Below, piece by piece: positions 45,501 through 59,965 of a DNA stretch of 64,000 nucleotides. Numbering within the stretch: the stretch's first letter is position 1; each line of letters opens with the position of its first letter. The notes under the pieces are model-generated. The model was given only the letters and a program-made list of their open reading frames with translations, made no database searches and was not told the DNA's origin. The position numbers were made by a program, and so were the translations under genes. This DNA comes from Mucor racemosus (taxonomy: Eukaryota; Mucoromycota; Mucoromycetes; Mucorales; Mucoraceae), in contig JAPEHQ010000008.1 of assembly GCA_027405735.1 (NCBI GenBank), positions 682,001 through 746,000 of the forward strand, read 5' to 3'.

Positions 45501-46948
45501 TTAATATTTCGATTTTGGTGTTTAATTTTTAAAATCGATTTTAGGTTAGTTTCAGGTCAATACCCTTATATTATGGTATTAACCTTTTTATTTTAGGACA
45601 TATATCAATAACCTTGCACAATAAAAAGGAATCTATAATTTAGAATTGAAATTTTAAAACGGTATTAAATAAACATGGATTAACCCAATCGAAGGAGTGG
45701 CATGCTTTGAATGCAAATCGCGGTTACAAGTTGTATATTATAGCTGAATTGTCAAACAATTGTTGAAATAATAAATTCGAAGTTTGATGATTCATCAAAT
45801 CTAATTAATCATCTCAAGGCGTAACATTGGGATTCCTCACTAATAAAAGAAAATGCATATAGGTATATATACAAGCTATTTATTTCACAGGTAAATCTTG
45901 TGTTACCAACAAACCGAGTTATGGCTAAATAGAATGTCAGAATCATCGATAAGCTCGTCATATTATTGAGGGATTGCATGTTCAGCCTACGGGTACCGCA
46001 TTATTTGCTGCATTGTCTGTCTTGTTCCTGGGGGCTGCTCCCGTTGTTTAGACATTTCCATCTGAATATTAGCAAATCCGTCGCTCCCTGGGTTTAATGG
46101 CCATAGAAAATTTTACAGCAGCATCTATCGACACTGTGTTTGCACAAATTTTTTTGGATTCTTGTAGTAGTTCGAAGTATACAACCCATTAGTGTTGCTG
46201 ATTTCTATAAAATCAAAGAACATAGTGCAACATTTGATGAATACATCTTTGTACCCTATCGTTGGAGTATCTTGAATCGTGAGTCCTTTTGCAGGAGATC
46301 TGTCTTTCAGTTCTGATTTGAATTGGGTTGGTCCGTCTATTTTTGTCACTCCAGATACATTTTGAGTGGATGCTAAAATTGACATAAAGCTTCATGTCGT
46401 TTATAATGAGAAAACTACGTCTGATTAAAAACACGATGATTAAGAGCCCACAAAAAAAATGCTATACTGTAAATCAAGATGTTTCAAGTCAAGTTTCTAT
46501 TGTATCTGCTCCCGAAGGCGCATCTTACCATAAATATATAGATCTGACTTCATTGTTCACGTTAGTGCCGATTTCTTGTGCACATTAAAAATGATTAAAT
46601 TTCCAAGTACGAAATCTTTCGAGCTACTGAAGTTTTTGAATATGCTCTTTTCAATAAAATAAAATAAAAAAACTTTTTGTTTTGAGAAGGCTACTTCTAG
46701 AGAGGAAAAAGTAAGCAGCAGAGATTAATTTGAGTCGACCATTCAGAGATGAGTTGAATTATCTACTCAATAAAGTAATTGCGATCATTTTTGACAATCA
46801 AACATGCCCTTCATGGGGGTTGTTCATTGTCCGCATTAGAATTCCTCTTTTGAATGTAACGCCGTGTTAAAAAATGAAAAAAAAAGGCTTTTCTTGCTTG
46901 CTTTTTTTTCTTCTTTTGTACAACGATATAAAAGGATTTTGATTAACC
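45501..46948. other. Gene-poor region upstream of RSP5
   Basis: No gene that I can support. The minus strand has peptide-like stretches, for example GFANIQMEMSKQREQPPGTR near 46020-46080 and a frame at 46125-46385 (DTPTIGYKDVFIKC), but stops and missing signals prevent a model. The last ~100 bp contain ATATAAAAGG at 46925-46934, only about 20 bp before the RSP5 start. Confidence 0.4.
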
Positions 46949-49814
<2,866 letters not shown>

Positions 49815-50174
49815 GCAATTTTATTATTTTATAGATTTTTTACACATGCCATTTTCATCATACAATTACACGCACAAAATTCATTCAAGTACCCTTTTTT
49901 ATTGATTTCATCCCCTTAAAAAAACCAAACATTCTGTTCTTTAGATTCATTTTATTTTTTTTACAATAAAGCCAAAATAATAACGTTATTTCTGTATGTA
50001 TAAGTTATTTTATTAATAATAAAAAAAAAGAAAAATAATACGTTTTTAAATTTGAAGCTTTTTTGATTTTGTTTGTTTTTGTACACAAGTAAAGAAGGAA
50101 GAAAGTAGTAATATATAAAACACACCAAGCATTTATAGAAATAAAAAACGATAAAGGAATGATTAAAATCTAAT
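49815..50174. other. Region between the convergent RSP5 and TOM40 3' ends
   Basis: AT-rich, with A/T runs and AATAAA-like motifs (ACAATAAAGCC near 49961), as expected for two facing 3' ends. No gene is visible. Confidence 0.5.
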
Positions 50175-51457
50175 CTAAGCGGACAACATGATACCAACAC
50201 CAAACTTGCTCTGACCCTGATGTAAAAATTGTTTAATGTTAATAAATAATCTCATAAAATATACAAAAATAAATTTACCTTCATATGATCTAAATCACCA
50301 CTGATGAGGAAAGAGAAACCAGGAGCCATCTTTTCTTCTAAAACGGCAGAAACTCTACCGGTAGTATCGATTTGACCTCTGAAAGTAGCTTGTCTAAAAT
50401 CGAATTTACCACCAACAGTAGCAACAGCTTCTCTGCGGCCATTTTGAACCATCAAATTAAGTTCAACACCAAAGTCAACCTTTTCATTAATGCGTTGATA
50501 ATAACTGGCTTGTATCGCGCCAACACCTTGGAATTGTGCAGTAGCAATGTAATCGCTGCCTGTATATTTACCAACAAGAGACATGGCGGTTTCTTCCATA
50601 TCAGGAGTAGGACGTTGCAAGACAATTTCAGATCCAACAACTAAATGTTGAGAAACAGATTGAAGGTAAGAGGCCATATAGAGACCAGTCAATTCCAAAG
50701 GATTGGGGTTCATGGTCTTGAATGTCATGGAATAATCTGATCCATTGACTTCTTGCTCAACTTGAAGCATAGAATGGCCGGGCATATTGGTAAGCTTTGA
50801 TGATATGGTGATTAATTACTTAGATTTCGTTGAAATTTTGATATATTTCTAATTTACCTGTGCGACAACCTTTGTAATAGAGTAAGGAGACCAAGCATGT
50901 CTGAATACACCATTGAGGTTGGTATCATTATCCATGGTACCCTGTAACATGGTCTATAATAATAAAAATAAAAATAAAATGTCAAATTTTGTCTCCTAAA
51001 GCAGTAAATAAAAAAATGCATTTTGCACCTCCCCATTAATACTTACTCTTTCGGTCATATAACCAGACATAAAGTTATACATAGGAGGCATAACTTGAGA
51101 ACCTAAAGAGAATTGATGTTGAACGTGGAAGTTACCGGAAAGTTCTTTGACAATGTTAGCTTGAGCACCATCGAAAAGATAATTGGTAGTGAAAGTTTCT
51201 ATAAAATTGGCAAATTAATTTACATGTATATTTGAAAATTAATTTGTTTGATTATTACCTTTGGTTGCTTCACCGTGAAGTCTTTCGAATTTTCCAGGGC
51301 TAGGTAAATTAAGACGTCCTTTTTGGTATGAGAACCAACTAGGCCATTGAAGAGGGTTCCAAGGAGAACCGGCAGGCTTTTGGTCCTTGAGACCGAATGA
51401 GCCAGAAAGAGGAGAGAACATTCTAGGTGCTGCTGGGGAAGACTCGGGTGTAGCCAT
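50175..51457 (-). CDS. TOM40: Mitochondrial outer-membrane import channel Tom40
   Basis: Five exons on the minus strand: 51259-51457, 51047-51198, 50858-50953, 50279-50794 and 50175-50216, giving 334 residues. Tom40 is the beta-barrel pore of the TOM complex through which most mitochondrial precursors pass. Matches include NPGKFERLH-like SPGKFERLHGEATK near the start of the barrel, SGNFHVQHQFSLGSQ, DLDHMKGQSKFGVGIMLSA at the end (beta-signal region), and FDFRQATFRGQIDTTGRVSA. There is no presequence, as is usual. The last exon is only 14 codons. It is divergent from SLM5, another mitochondrial gene, with 504 bp between the starts. Confidence 0.95.
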
Positions 51458-51961
51458 TATTAATTATATGTTTCTTTTTCGTTTATTGAAAGGAAATATA
51501 AGAAAGAAAGAGAAAATTTTATTGTAGATGGTACCCTACACCAACTTTTTTTCTATTTTTTCTGAAATAGCGCTCTCGACTAATTTTTTTCAACGCTAAA
51601 CTGGACCACACCCCAGACTCAGGCGAAGTCAAGAAGTAAGGGAATGAAGGCTAATGTGACTAGTTTAGCATCATACCCTGACAAGATGTTCATCATATAT
51701 CATCAATATATCAATTTCGAAATATCAAAACTATATTAAAAGAATTGTCCGAGTCATTTGATGGCATACATGTGTCAAATACATCACCATAGCAACCACA
51801 GATGTCAAATTATGTTATTATACAAAGTGACATCATGTTGCTATGATACTAGAAATCTGATCTGGCTTTCAACATATCCCGAGATGCAATGTTTGACGGA
51901 ACCTAGAAAAAGAGATCCTTGATATCCACCCCTTACCTTTTATTGCTTACGGAAAGGGACG
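51458..51961. promoter_or_regulatory. Divergent intergenic region between TOM40 and SLM5
   Basis: Probably serves both mitochondrial genes. CATCATATATCATCAATATATC repeats occur near 51690-51712, and the GATGTTCATCATAT and GTCAAAT motifs recur. No TATA box or other specific site is clear, so regulation is only inferred from position. Confidence 0.35.
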
Positions 51962-53508
51962 ATGAATATGAATCGTTTCAACATACCAAAACTCATTCAA
52001 AGAGCCAATTACTCGACAGCGAAATCAATTTTACCTAATAAAACCATCAAGACATTACTAAATGAAGATAGCACTAATGTAGCTGTTCGAGGTTGGATTC
52101 GTTCTGTCCGTAAACAAAAGCAAGTCAGCTTTGCAACTGTCAATGATGGTTCTAATTTAAAAGGCATTCAAGCAATTCTTAGTGGTGAAGATGCAGAAAA
52201 GTAAGAAGCATTTGATAATTCACTTTCATACAAATTTACTAAATTATAAAAACAAAGGTTATCAACTGGTGCTTGTGTAGAATTGCATGGCTCGTTAATA
52301 CCGAGCCCTGGAAAAGAGCAAAGCAAAGAACTTAAAGTAGATAGTATGAAAGTATTAGGTGAATGTGATACTGTAAGTCCTGAGGATCAATGATAAGGCT
52401 ATATAAGCAATCAACTAATTTTATAAAATTTCAAAAAAAAAAAAAGACATATCCATTACAAAAGAAGCGCCATACAATGGAGTTTTTAAGAAGTATTGGA
52501 CATTTGAGAATGCGGGGAAATACAGGAAGTGCTGTTCTTCGAGTTAGAAATGCTGCGAGCGAAGGGCTTCGAGATTTCTTTAGAGAGCAAGAATTTATAT
52601 TGACAAATACGCCTATTTTAACATCGCATGATTGTGAAGGAGGCGGAGAAGTTTTCAAAATCTCTCCTATCGATAGTACAGATCCAGTTGAGTTTTTCAA
52701 AAAGCCAGTTTATTTAACAGTTTCTGGACAATTGCATGCAGAGATCACAGCCTCAGCCATGTCCCGTGTTTATACATTTGGCCCAGTTTTTAGAGCTGAA
52801 GAATCATTGACTTCACGCCATTTGGCCGAATTTTGGATGTTGGAAGCAGAAATGGCATTCATTGATGATTTAGCACCCTTGCTTGATGTCACAGAAGGCA
52901 GCGTACAACAAACAACTCGCCATGTATTGAATACTTGTAGTGATGATATTGAATTTTTCAACCAATGGGTGGATAAATCATTATTGGAAAGATTGCACAA
53001 GAGTGTTGACAAGCCATTTGTAAGAATGACTTACACTGAGGCAATTGATGTATTACAAAAGGTTCAAGATAAAGAGAAAAACAAATTCCAGTTTCCTACT
53101 ACTTGGGGTTCTAGCCTTCAATCAGAACATGAACGCTATTTAGCCTCAGAATATTGTGGTCAACCCGTATTTGTTACTGACTATCCCTCTGAATTGAAGC
53201 CTTTTTATATGAGAGCTAATCCTGACGGAAAAACTGTAGGATGTTTTGATTTGTTACTACCTGGAATTGGCGAGCTTGTCGGCGGTTCTATGCGTGAAGA
53301 GCGTTATAAAATCTTGGAACAGAAGATGAAGGATGCTAAAATGGATATGGAGGATTATCAGTGGTACCTTGATTTACGTAAATATGGTAGCGCTCCCCAT
53401 GGTGGTTATGGTATCGGCTTTGAACGCTTATTACTCTGGCTCACAGGTTTAGAAAATGTTCGTGAGGTCATCCCAATGCCTAGATGGGTTGGCAACTGCA
53501 AATATTAG
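51962..53508 (+). CDS. SLM5: Mitochondrial asparaginyl-tRNA synthetase
   Basis: Three exons (51962-52200, 52258-52372, 52447-53508) give 471 residues. It charges tRNA-Asn. The N-terminus (MNMNRFNIPKLIQRANYSTA) is basic and lacks acidic residues, like a mitochondrial presequence. Next is an OB-fold anticodon domain (VRGWIRSVRKQKQVSFATVN) and a class IIb catalytic core: YPLQKKRHTMEFLR, motif 2 FRAEESLTSRHLAEFWMLE, and motif 3 GGYGIGFERLLLWLTG, closing with EVIPMPRWVGNC. The residue pattern is that of asparaginyl rather than aspartyl enzymes (compact, bacterial-type size). Intron 2 ends after a run of about 13 A, an unusual acceptor context. Confidence 0.95.
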
Positions 53509-54034
53509 ATGCTTTTTCAACTTTTTCTCATGTATTATATAAATTTTTATCAAAAATAGCAATTTTAAAGGATTTTTCAATATGCTTGTTGCTGTTTTCT
53601 GGAGCGCAGACCTAGTCGAAATCATTCTCCATAATGCAGGCATACTTTCTATATTTTGTACAATTTACAGAGAATTGGTATTGTGGTTATTATAGGGGAA
53701 ATGACTTAAAATGGCTCTCTTCGAATTTGCACACCAAATTTGAGCTTTTTCAACAAGGTGTTTCTAAGTGAAGATTGTGCCAGTTTTTATGTAGAATTAC
53801 TAGTTTTGTCATTGTATTCTTTTCATATTTTCGCGCTTTCTGTTACATTTTTAGTGAAAAAATTATGCAACAAATTTAATGAATAAGCCATGCACACTTT
53901 ATACTCTGGTTTTGAGAAGTCAGGGCAAACGTATTGGTAACGGAAATGTTGCTAGATCTACTTGCTAATGATAACACTAATACTGTACATCAAAATAAGA
54001 AATCGCATGCAGACGATATCAAATGTACGGGGCA
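53509..54034. other. Intergenic region after SLM5
   Basis: AT-rich; no gene or repeat recognised until the dispersed repeat begins near 54035. Confidence 0.4.
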
Positions 54035-55640
54035 TTGGAAGTACTAGAGTAGCCTTTGTTGCTACGATGTACTGAGATTAAGCCTTTGCCATTGAATTTG
54101 TTCCTTTACGGAACGTCTTCTATAATAATAATAAAATAGTTTTTTATATTTTTTTTTATTGTAGAAGCTAAACAATTACACTCCATAGTTATTAACTGCT
54201 TCTCTCGAATTAATTAATTAATTAGTCAATAAAAATATATATATATTCACTTTACAAAATTTCAACTAGTTTGATTAAAGTTACACTCTGTAGTTGATAC
54301 AATTGATTAGCTTGGTCTGATATATTTAGAAAAGGTTACACTCCATACTTTAAAATGGATTCTGTATTTTTTTTTGTAGGAATCTGGTCGAGCAATATTT
54401 AAATTTTCAAAAAATTGAACTTTCATAGTTTTCAATCTTCAACATCGGAGCGTGCCTTCTTTCTATAACTAATCTCATAATAAACATTTTTTAGGATATA
54501 CCTCAGAGACCACAAAATAAATATGAATTAGTCGCATTATGCTAGCTATTCCTGAATTCATTTTATATCTCATGAAAGGTTCAAAAACGCGTAAAATCCA
54601 CTGCTTTTTTCTTGAAAACTGGGTCTCATTTTTCATCGCTGCTATACTTTTTTTTTCACTAAATAACACCAGGATAAAATTATATGCCAATGTACCTGAG
54701 ATGTTCAGCTTTAATCCAAAAACAAGTATCCAAAAATATCCTAGTTTTTGCAGTTGGTATTAATTTTTCAGTGCTAATGTTTCAGATTTTTTACGCGTAT
54801 TTCACTGCTAAAGAATTGAAAACTTTGAGGCTTCATATCTCTAGAAATAATTAAGCTATACTAACACTTTCTAATAATAAAACTTACTTGTTTTAAGGTG
54901 CTCTATAACATATTTTGAAATAAAAAAATTCTGAACACTTTTATTTTTTTCATTTTTTTCGACATTTCTATAGTAGGTTTCAAAATATTGGTTAAATTGA
55001 GTAACAGTTTTTTTTTACTCATGTGATCCAGCTCGTTGAGCTCTCTCGGATCCAATTTAGATTTTTCCAAAATATTGATTTTTTGTGGAGATATCCTTAA
55101 AAATGTGTACAAAAAGGTACCTCCATTTCTGGCGTCCATTTTCCCCTTGTATACCCTCATCCCAAATTCTGAAACTGAAAAAAAATTGGACAAAAATGTT
55201 GTTTTCTCTACGAAAAATGTAGCTAAAAAGTTAAATAATAGCTCGATCGATAGATAATTTTTTTGTGCATTATTTAAGTTTATTATATTTTAAATGTGCT
55301 TATCAAAAGTGATGTATATCTTCAAAAACCTCTAAAATTTCAATTGGATTTTGCGCACAATTTTATGTGAAACATTCTTTCAAACTTTATATAGATGGAT
55401 GCAGAATTTAAAACTGTACAAAAACCATTTAATACACTAGGTATACTTACTTTGCAGTTCATGAGCATTTAAATGATTTTGTTTTTTGAACCATTTTTCG
55501 TCCATTTTTTTTCAAATTGATTTTGGAACCCCGTTATGATATATTGTAAGCTGTGATAAAAACTATTATTTTAGTTATCTCGACGAAAAATCAATATTTT
55601 TTGCTGAAACAAAAAATACAGAGTAGCTTTGAGGTGGATC
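54035..55640 (-). repeat. Dispersed repeat copy, inverted, truncated
   Basis: The reverse complement matches the block of 6690-7990 with the distal tail form seen at 34795-35050 and 11400-11730. The distal end carries GCTACGATGTACTGAGATTAAG at 54060-54081. The other end stops near 55640, short of the hairpin-arm region. The short frame is kept for 54903-55193 (minus) but ends differently from other copies. Confidence 0.8.
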
Positions 55641-58189
55641 TATCTTATTTGAAGAGTTTACATAATTTGACTCAATATTGGGCGAAAACATTTGAAACCC
55701 ATTTAAAAACCATCTGAAACTTACTTTTTACAACCATAAGGAATCGATAACAGAAGCTTTATCTCATCAGCGAATTCTAACCCTAATAACTTCCAATTTT
55801 ACATGAGAGTAGGAGCGCATCTTTGACACTTTGATCTCAAAGAGCAACATCCATAACCTACTGTGTGTTGAGAAACCTATCACTAAAGTGCACTTTTCTA
55901 AGTGGGTTTTGTGACACAACAGGCCATTTAAAATGAGAAATAACGCTAATTCAGCCAAAATCTTTGTTTCTTGAATGATGTGTTTTATTAAATGATCAGC
56001 AGTTAATGTTATCTACTGGATGCTTTTAAATTTTTTAAAAATGTGAAGTTACTGATATATAACACAAGGTTTCATGATAGATAAACTGGCCTAAATGTAA
56101 ATTTCAGAGTAAAAAATTATATATGTTTTGCTGTCAAAGCCATTGTCAATAAAATGAATGCAAAAATGCATCCCATTGCCGGTAACTGTATGCTATTCAG
56201 CTGTATGTTTCTGTATATATCTACATGAGATAAAACTTATCAATTGATTATTTACAATTTGTGAAGGGGGATTTTTTTTTGCATATTTTACATGGTGAAT
56301 TCATAGTTTTTATTCAATATTTAAAATTACAATATGTTAGCTGGTCTCCACTATCAAATCCATTGTAACTGAACATTAGATCGCGCTATTCAGCAGAATT
56401 TTAAATTAAAAGGTTGAAAAAAATACAAGAGCTGTAAGATGATAAATTAGCATCAAATATCCTGGCAAAATAATTCCATTTGCTTCAAGTATCATATGTA
56501 AATGTCTCATTAAACAACGCAAAACATGTTTGAATACCGCATAATTAATGATTAACACTATCGTAAGTGCATTTTGAATTATTGCTGCGTTTACAATTAC
56601 ATTTATCCCATTTTTCATTCAGATTAAATAATTTCTATATATTACTAAATAGAGTTTTTCATGTGCGACTTTTTTTACAAGATTCATAAAGAATGGGTAG
56701 TTAACCTCCTTATAAACACAAATTAATAAGCAAAAAGTTTGATTTCGGAACGTCGTGTTAAGAATATCATCTTGAGATTTTCTAGATAAGTTCTTATGAG
56801 GGTGATATTCCTTTAAAAAATATGTAAAGAAGCATTAATTAACATGAATAATCTGCCAATTTATATTGATCTGAACTCCAAGAGTCACATTAAAAAACGT
56901 ACTAAATCAAGGAGATGTTTGATTTTTTTTTCAAGGGTAACTCAACTATTTAGACTAGTGATGCCATGTATTACTTGACATCTGACTTACTGTACCTTAG
57001 CGCAATTTACTGCACTAGTTGCTTTTGACATTTCCTTATTTTACCCGCCTCCGTTCTCATAAAAATAATGAAAAAGGTGTCAACGGAAGCGCCGGATCAT
57101 CTATTTTCATCAGTGCTACCAGAATGATGACTTTCTGGAAACATTCTGATTGGCTCTTTTAAAGCATCGCGATAAAGGTCGTATCTAAAACTCATATCCT
57201 TAATAAATAATGCATTTTATCAAAAAAACAAAACAAATCTGATTGCAAAGATTTTCGATGGGGCAATACAAATAATGTGTAATTGGAGCTTATTAGATTA
57301 ATATTTGCTGGGAGTATTTCTTTTTACTGTTTTCAGTTTGTGTTTTGATGCAGCAATAAAGACCTCGGGATTGAAAAAGTTTTTGCAAGAAAAAGAAGGC
57401 TTACCGAAGCCAATGTCTTCTAATAAGGTTGCTGCTTGCATTCAATGAATATGAGACTATAGTTGAAGCTTGGCTGCTTAACATGTGCAAAGAAGAATAT
57501 GATGATAGAAAAGAAAAAGAAAAAAGAAACGTTGCATTATCCCCTTTGCTTCTGATCTTGGAAAGGCAGCTTTTATAGAATCAAATCGATTTATTCAGGT
57601 TTAGTGTACTATTGCATGCATGCATTGTAGCAACAGCTAGCCCTGGTAGTGATGATTAGTCTATAACCGCAATAAAGTTTTGAAAATATACACCATTTTG
57701 TTTGCGTAACTTGATCATAACCTTTTTTTTAAAGTTACAAATATACCCCCAGCAACTAATTATCGTATTTAGTAATCAAAAATCATGGATTTAGATGTAA
57801 TAAAAAGTGTGTTTTTTTTATTATTCATTTTTTTTTAATATGTATTATATACAGTTACAATAACATATCGAATTTAATATTTATATCAAGCAAATCATTC
57901 CATTAAAATACTATTTTGATAGCCCAATAAATTCCTTTTTTTTTAAAAAAAACTTCTTTTTTTGGATCAACTAAAAAAAGAAGAAAAAAGGGATCAAGCT
58001 ATCAAAGCGTATAATAATAAAAATAAAGAGATTAATAGTGAGAATGTTAAAAAGAATAAGTTATAAAGTCGTAGGTATTTCGTCAATTTTTGAGGGGGGG
58101 AAAATAATATCAAACATAAAGAGAAAAGGTGGGATCATCGACATAAAATCTTGTATTTTCCTTTTTAAAAAGTGTCAAGTTGTAGTAAT
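55641..58189. other. Gene-poor region before the urate oxidase gene
   Basis: No supported gene. At 57345-57580 two overlapping plus frames read KTSGLKKFLQEKEGLPKPMS and then FNEYETIVEAWLLNMCKEEY, as if one gene were broken by a frameshift near 57447. I do not recognise the family, so this is only a possible decayed gene. The rest is AT-rich. Confidence 0.4.
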
Positions 58190-59240
58190 TTACAACTTGG
58201 ATTCCTTGCGGGCAGCAGTAGCGGTGATAAGACCTAAAATAAATTACACAAGAGCATAAGTACATTTTGCCTCTTTCAATCCCATTTACATATATTATAT
58301 AACTTACCGGAAGGATCAGCTTGAGGATGGTAGACTTCCATGTTCTTACCAGTGTTATCAATATTGAACTTGCTCATATCAACACCAACGTAATGCTTGT
58401 TGGGCAAAGCATAAGAAACTTCAGCGACAGCAGGGTACTTGGCCAAGATTTGTTGTTGCATGAGATAAAGGGTAGCTTGAACGGAAGCAGAGTCATCCTT
58501 GGCAAAGGTATCGCAGGTAATTTGCTTGACACCGGCATGGATAGCCTTGAAATCAACGTTACGAAGAACGGAAGCAGACTTGGAAACAAAAGTCCACTTA
58601 CAGTCAACAGCAGTAGAGAAGATACGATCCCAAGTAGGAACTAAAGTGGTATATTCATCAGTGTAGAAACCATGGAAAGCGGAACCAGTAGTCTTGAGAA
58701 CGAGGAGCTTATCAAGACCAGAAGTAATGCGAATCTCGTTACCAGCACGATAATGGTGGACACTAGTGGTTTGAATATCTTCACCATCACGAACGAAAGA
58801 ATGAGCGTGAGGCTTACCATCAACAATAAGACGAGTCCACTTGTGCTTGATAATATCAACAAAAGCACCAGAAATATGGGCATATTGCTTCAAGACATGT
58901 TCAGTGATCTCTTGACCAAAGACTTCAATGTTATCGACGTTTTGACTACGCTTAGCGACAATATTACAGGTGTTCTTACAGGTGTCAGTGGTGACAACAA
59001 CAGAGTTATCAGCTTTGGTGTAGGATGTCTCAATATCACCTTCCAACAAAAGTCTGACCTATTAACCATTTAACAAAAGTTAAAACCCATGTACAAAAAA
59101 AGAAATAATGCTTTATCACAACTTACAGTGAGCTCGGTACAGTGTTGAACATTACCCTCCTTGTAAACTCTCATAAGACGGACAAGATCCTTACCATAGC
59201 GGGCTTTCTTGAGGTAGACGTTGGCGTTGTTGCTGGACAT
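58190..59240 (-). CDS. UOX: Urate oxidase (uricase), peroxisomal
   Basis: Three exons on the minus strand: 59127-59240, 58308-59058 and 58190-58233, giving 302 residues, the normal uricase length. It oxidises uric acid to 5-hydroxyisourate in purine breakdown. Recognised parts: KKARYGKDLVRLMRV with the catalytic Lys (K17), VVVTTDTCKNT (Thr-Asp of the active site), HSFVRDGEDIQTT, the uricase block GFYTDEYTTLVPTWDRIFST, and LPNKHYVGVDMSKF with the active-site His. The last exon ends RKESKL, a PTS1 peroxisome signal; without it the frame would read through to an unrelated end, which supports the splice. A likely TATA box lies 73 bp upstream. Confidence 0.97.
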
Positions 59241-59965
59241 GTTGGTTTTATAAATTGATAGTATTTAAGATGTAGAAAAAAAAAAAGAAATGATTTTGGA
59301 AAAGATAATTCCTTTTTATATGAATTCTATTTCTTTCAATTGAGTCTAATGTAAGTGTAACATAATATTCTTGATTATACTGGTATATTTGCAATGTTTC
59401 AAGTCCAGTAGAGGCTTAATCTATTTTGTCTAATGATTGGTATTTTTGTTTCAATATACAACTTCCCAATCTTTCGTGAGAAATGAAGTTTTCAGGTTTT
59501 TTTTTTGATAGACTTCCATGCTAATTTTAGTGGCGTGATTCTTTTTTTTTCTTTCTTAAATGAAGGTATAATTTCACTGCTTAAACATTTATCATTTGAT
59601 TAGAAGGCGGCTATCTTGTGTTGTATATTTGTGATATCTTATCTATTTTATGTGAGCATTCTACTTATCTGTAGTTTACTGAATATCAATTTAGTAGTAA
59701 AATGCGGTATATTATACAATTTCTTAATGCCACATTTCATCATTGGATATTGGATTGAGTTCTTGCTTAACCAAAGATAATATCATGAAATTGCGGGGGA
59801 GGGAGAATAATGCGGATAAATCACCCTGTCACTATTTTGTTAAATGTAACCATAGAGCCAAATATATTACTATACAACTAAATGAAGGGTGAAAAAAGCT
59901 TTTTTTACTAAATTTAATTTGTCTATAATAATGCTATATTCAATATAGAAGCTATAATATAATGT
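59241..59965. other. Region between urate oxidase and PUS7
   Basis: Promoter side of urate oxidase and 3' side of PUS7, both on the minus strand. Apart from the TATA-like element at 59313-59320 it shows only AT-rich sequence and a short G-rich patch GCGGGGGAGGGAG near 59793. Confidence 0.4.
59313..59320 (-). promoter_or_regulatory. Putative TATA box of the urate oxidase gene
   Basis: TATAAAAA on the minus strand, 73 bp before the start codon at 59240, a normal distance for a fungal promoter. Confidence 0.4.

Noticed and set aside
46125..46434. A gene upstream of RSP5 on the minus strand
   Set aside because: Two frames look mildly protein-like, but neither has a start context, joinable exons or a recognised domain.
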